Source: Geobacter sp. (lineage in GTDB: Bacteria > Desulfobacterota > Desulfuromonadia > Geobacterales > Geobacteraceae). From it: DNA of 43,008 nucleotides. Position 1 is the stretch's first letter. The number at the start of each line of letters is the position of its first letter. Location: contig RPRC01000093.1 in assembly GCA_003857395.1 (NCBI GenBank), positions 1-43,008 of the forward strand. Direction: 5' to 3'. The translations under genes were made by a program, and so were the position numbers. Below the pieces are notes generated by a model that made no database searches, was not told the DNA's origin, and worked only from the letters and a program-made list of their open reading frames with translations. Positions 41,209 to 43,008 of the stretch are shown here, piece by piece.

Positions 41209-42725
41209 CACATTCCGCTCCTCGTATCCATCCCTGCTTTCCTTTGCTCCGGCAACAGCGATTTACCCCACTCGAGCCCGAACGGTAGCCAAAGAAACCG
41301 GAGTTCATTTGTTTCGTTATGCTTGCGGTAGCGAACCAAACCCTTCAACAGGGCCAGGTCGGTACGCTGTTTTTCGGAGCGGTAGGAGATGAAGGGGAAA
41401 AGTTCATAGGCAAGACCATCGCTCCTGCTCTCATGCCAATAAAGATTCCAGAGGAAAGACACTGCTGAATCACCGGCATCGTTCCACTTTTGAATGTAGA
41501 GCCGCCACAGCGGGGCCCAGCTATTTTCGATCCCTTCCTTGTTGAGAATAGGCTCGACTGGTGCGGGAAAGCTGACGGTCTTTACGCCCCGCTCGTCACT
41601 GCGATAGGTAAACAGGGGCCAGCAGGAAACCTTGCTGCGTGACTTGCCGTCAATTGTCCAGGTTTCCGTGGTGTCAGAATAGAGAAAGAACAGAAGCCTG
41701 TTGCGCTCAAGTTGAAAGCTGTCCGAATTCAGCTCCTGATGGCTGTAAAAGGGCCACATGTACCAGCGTTTCAGGCTATTTTTGCGGCGATCTTCGCTGT
41801 AGAAGGGGAGATAACGGTTCAGATTCCTTGCTTCGCTCCGCACGGTGACAAAAAAGGGCCAAAAATAATCCCGTTCCTCGAGTTTTTTATCATTATCGGA
41901 CACATAGCCGAAAAAAGGCCATAGATAGTGTTTCTCGGCTCGTTTGTTCGAGAGAGACGAGGTATAAAAGGGAAAAAGGTAAAACTTCTCGGTCGGCGAC
42001 TCGGTATCGAGACCATGTTCTTCCTGTAAGTAAATTGGCCACAAGGCAAAGCGCTTCCGGTACACGCCATCTTTCTCAGCCTGACCATAGAGCGGCCAGA
42101 ACTGGAAACCGCTCTCCTTCTCGCCCTTGGTGAGGGAAAAGAAGGGGTAGAGATAGTTGCGGGTCTCGGTTCCGTTTTTTACTGTCCGGCCATACAGCGG
42201 AAAGAGGACGTAATGATACTCATCTTTCCAGAAGCGATCATAGATGTCTCCATAAAAGGGAAAAACGGAGACATAGGGCCCATATTTTTCAGAGGTCCCG
42301 CTGATGTAGAAAGGAAACAGCATCGTCCCGCGATGCTCCTCAATACCAGGAAGAGGTGTTCTCTTCTGGAAAAGCTGCAGCACCTGGGAATACTTTCCAT
42401 TGGTCCATGTCTCGGTTGAGGCAAGAGGATACAGGTACGCCGTTCGAGACGTATCATCAGTGACATCTTCAGTTTGATAAAAAAACGGTCTGACAGCCGT
42501 GACCTCCGTCTCACCGTCCCGCTGAAACTTGAAGAGCGGCCCGAGAATAGACAGGTTGCTGAAACCTTGCCGGGGACTCTCCCGATAGTCGAAGAAAGGC
42601 CAGAATGTAATAATGGACCCTTCCTCATTTTCTGCCTGTTGCTCCTGGGCAAGAAGGGGCGTCGCAACAGACAGAATGATGAGTAAAATGATAAAAGATA
42701 TTTTACCACCCATGGGTACGTTCAT
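41208..42725 (-). CDS. Exported protein with about 17 aromatic-proline (WPFF/FPFY) repeats
   Basis: A 505-residue protein I do not recognise by name. A signal peptide (GGKISFIILLIILSVATPLLAQ) precedes a mature chain in which a five-residue motif, hydrophobic-[WF]-P-[FLI]-[FY], recurs about 17 times every 15-25 residues. Examples are FWPFF, LFPFY, VFPFY, LFPLY, LYPFF, FWPLY, LWPIY, LWPFF, FWPFF, MWPFY and CWPLF. Charged or Gly-rich turns separate the motifs, as expected for short beta-hairpins. The start is uncertain: ATG at 42725, ATG at 42713 or GTG at 42740. Its TGA shares a base with the mlaE start. It may be an outer-membrane or periplasmic partner of the Mla transporter; that is inference. 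Confidence 0.75.
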   Translation of the reverse strand: MNVPMGGKISFIILLIILSVATPLLAQEQQAENEEGSIITFWPFFDYRESPRQGFSNLSILGPLFKFQRDGETEVTAVRPFFYQTEDVTDDTSRTAYLYPLASTETWTNGKYSQVLQLFQKRTPLPGIEEHRGTMLFPFYISGTSEKYGPYVSVFPFYGDIYDRFWKDEYHYVLFPLYGRTVKNGTETRNYLYPFFSLTKGEKESGFQFWPLYGQAEKDGVYRKRFALWPIYLQEEHGLDTESPTEKFYLFPFYTSSLSNKRAEKHYLWPFFGYVSDNDKKLEERDYFWPFFVTVRSEARNLNRYLPFYSEDRRKNSLKRWYMWPFYSHQELNSDSFQLERNRLLFFLYSDTTETWTIDGKSRSKVSCWPLFTYRSDERGVKTVSFPAPVEPILNKEGIENSWAPLWRLYIQKWNDAGDSAVSFLWNLYWHESRSDGLAYELFPFISYRSEKQRTDLALLKGLVRYRKHNETNELRFLWLPFGLEWGKSLLPEQRKAGMDTRSGM

Positions 42726-42764
42726 GAAATTTCGGGACACCCTTAGAATGCGTAGAAGTCTCTG

Positions 42765-43008
42765 TCAGTATTTCTTGTCGGCATAGTCGACCCAACCGCC
42801 AGCAAGCACCAACGCCTTGTCGAACGGTGCAATTTCAAAAGAAAACGTCTCTTTTCTCCCCCCCCCTTGCACAGAGAGAGACAGACCTTCCAGGTCAACG
42901 ACAATGCTGCTGTCAGGATAGTCCTGATAGGTAAAGAGCGCGTCTATTAGGTCCTTTTTCAGTTCGAGTGCCGCCATGCCGCAGTTGAACATGTTCTGAC
43001 GGAAGATC
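42765..43008 (-). CDS. 3-isopropylmalate dehydratase small subunit-like protein, C-terminal part (start outside window)
   Basis: The frame enters at the window edge as IFRQNMFNCGMAALEL. It contains DLIDALF, VVDLEGLSLSV, and FSFEIAPFDKALVLAGG, and ends at 42765. IFRQN..NCG and FSFEI.PF match the swivel domain of LeuD/aconitase small subunits, which complete the substrate pocket of the dehydratase. About 81 residues are visible. It is 40 bp upstream of the repeat-protein gene on the same strand, so they may share a transcript. LeuD is the likeliest identity, but a homoaconitase or methylcitrate-type swivel domain is possible. Confidence 0.6.
   Translation of the reverse strand, partial: IFRQNMFNCGMAALELKKDLIDALFTYQDYPDSSIVVDLEGLSLSVQGGGRKETFSFEIAPFDKALVLAGGWVDYADKKY

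Noticed and set aside
1..43008. tRNA, rRNA or CRISPR arrays
   Set aside because: Reading of the intergenic regions showed no T-loop-like clover-leaf candidates, no rRNA sequence and no regularly spaced direct repeats.

Overview
The window looks like a chromosomal segment of a Desulfuromonadales/Geobacteraceae-type bacterium. The basis is gene content: a trpE-G-D-C-F-B operon, an orphan PocR-domain multisensor kinase, a rubrerythrin-like protein, hopanoid-modification genes hpnJ/hpnK, an Mla-type lipid transport pair, and GTAGGGGC / CCCCCTcaa inverted-repeat elements between genes. No rRNA, tRNA, CRISPR array, phage or intact insertion sequence was seen. The taxonomic call is inference from memory of such genomes, not a search.

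Layout. 1-1355: the end of one ABC-2 permease and a complete second one. 1560-1979: a stand-alone response regulator. 8365-1982 (minus): the trp operon, with a sigma70-like promoter, no trpA, and an inverted-repeat element in each of the E/G, G/D and D/C gaps. 8654-10733: htpG behind a promoter whose transcript would begin with a perfect 19-bp hairpin. 10767-13163: two nearly identical bidirectional terminators flank an M23 peptidase and a ferritin-like protein. 13189-13932: a two-TM protein of unknown function. 14316-17909: a 1197-residue hybrid sensor kinase (SBP-PAS-PAS-PocR-PAS-HisKA-HATPase).

17.9-22.7 kb is the accessory part. It holds an IS4-type transposase fragment, a small Cys-rich membrane protein, a frameshifted REP-associated transposase fragment, and three unrecognised genes for exported or membrane proteins. 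These three are probably co-transcribed from a strong promoter at 22528-22556. This is the best candidate for an undescribed system, but its function cannot be read from sequence.

26902-22672 (minus): a MacAB-like efflux operon (adaptor, ATPase, two permeases). 27444-30832 (plus): an FmdE-type zinc-ribbon protein coupled to a FecBCD-like importer, with a 24-codon Tat-signal stub at its end. 31051-33535: DUF503, a glutaredoxin-like lipoprotein, an NRDE/TANGO2 protein and a CinA-type protein. 36483-33783 (minus): hpnJ, hpnK and a small EamA-like protein. Divergent from these are an HpnG-like nucleosidase and a HAD phosphatase, followed by a CruF-like carotenoid protein. 43008-39256 (minus): the end of a LeuD-like protein, then a protein with about 17 'WPFF/FPFY' repeats translationally linked to mlaE, then mlaD with four C-terminal repeats. 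No mlaF ATPase is present.

Start codons were chosen from ribosome-binding sites and family starts, so several differ from the longest open frame.
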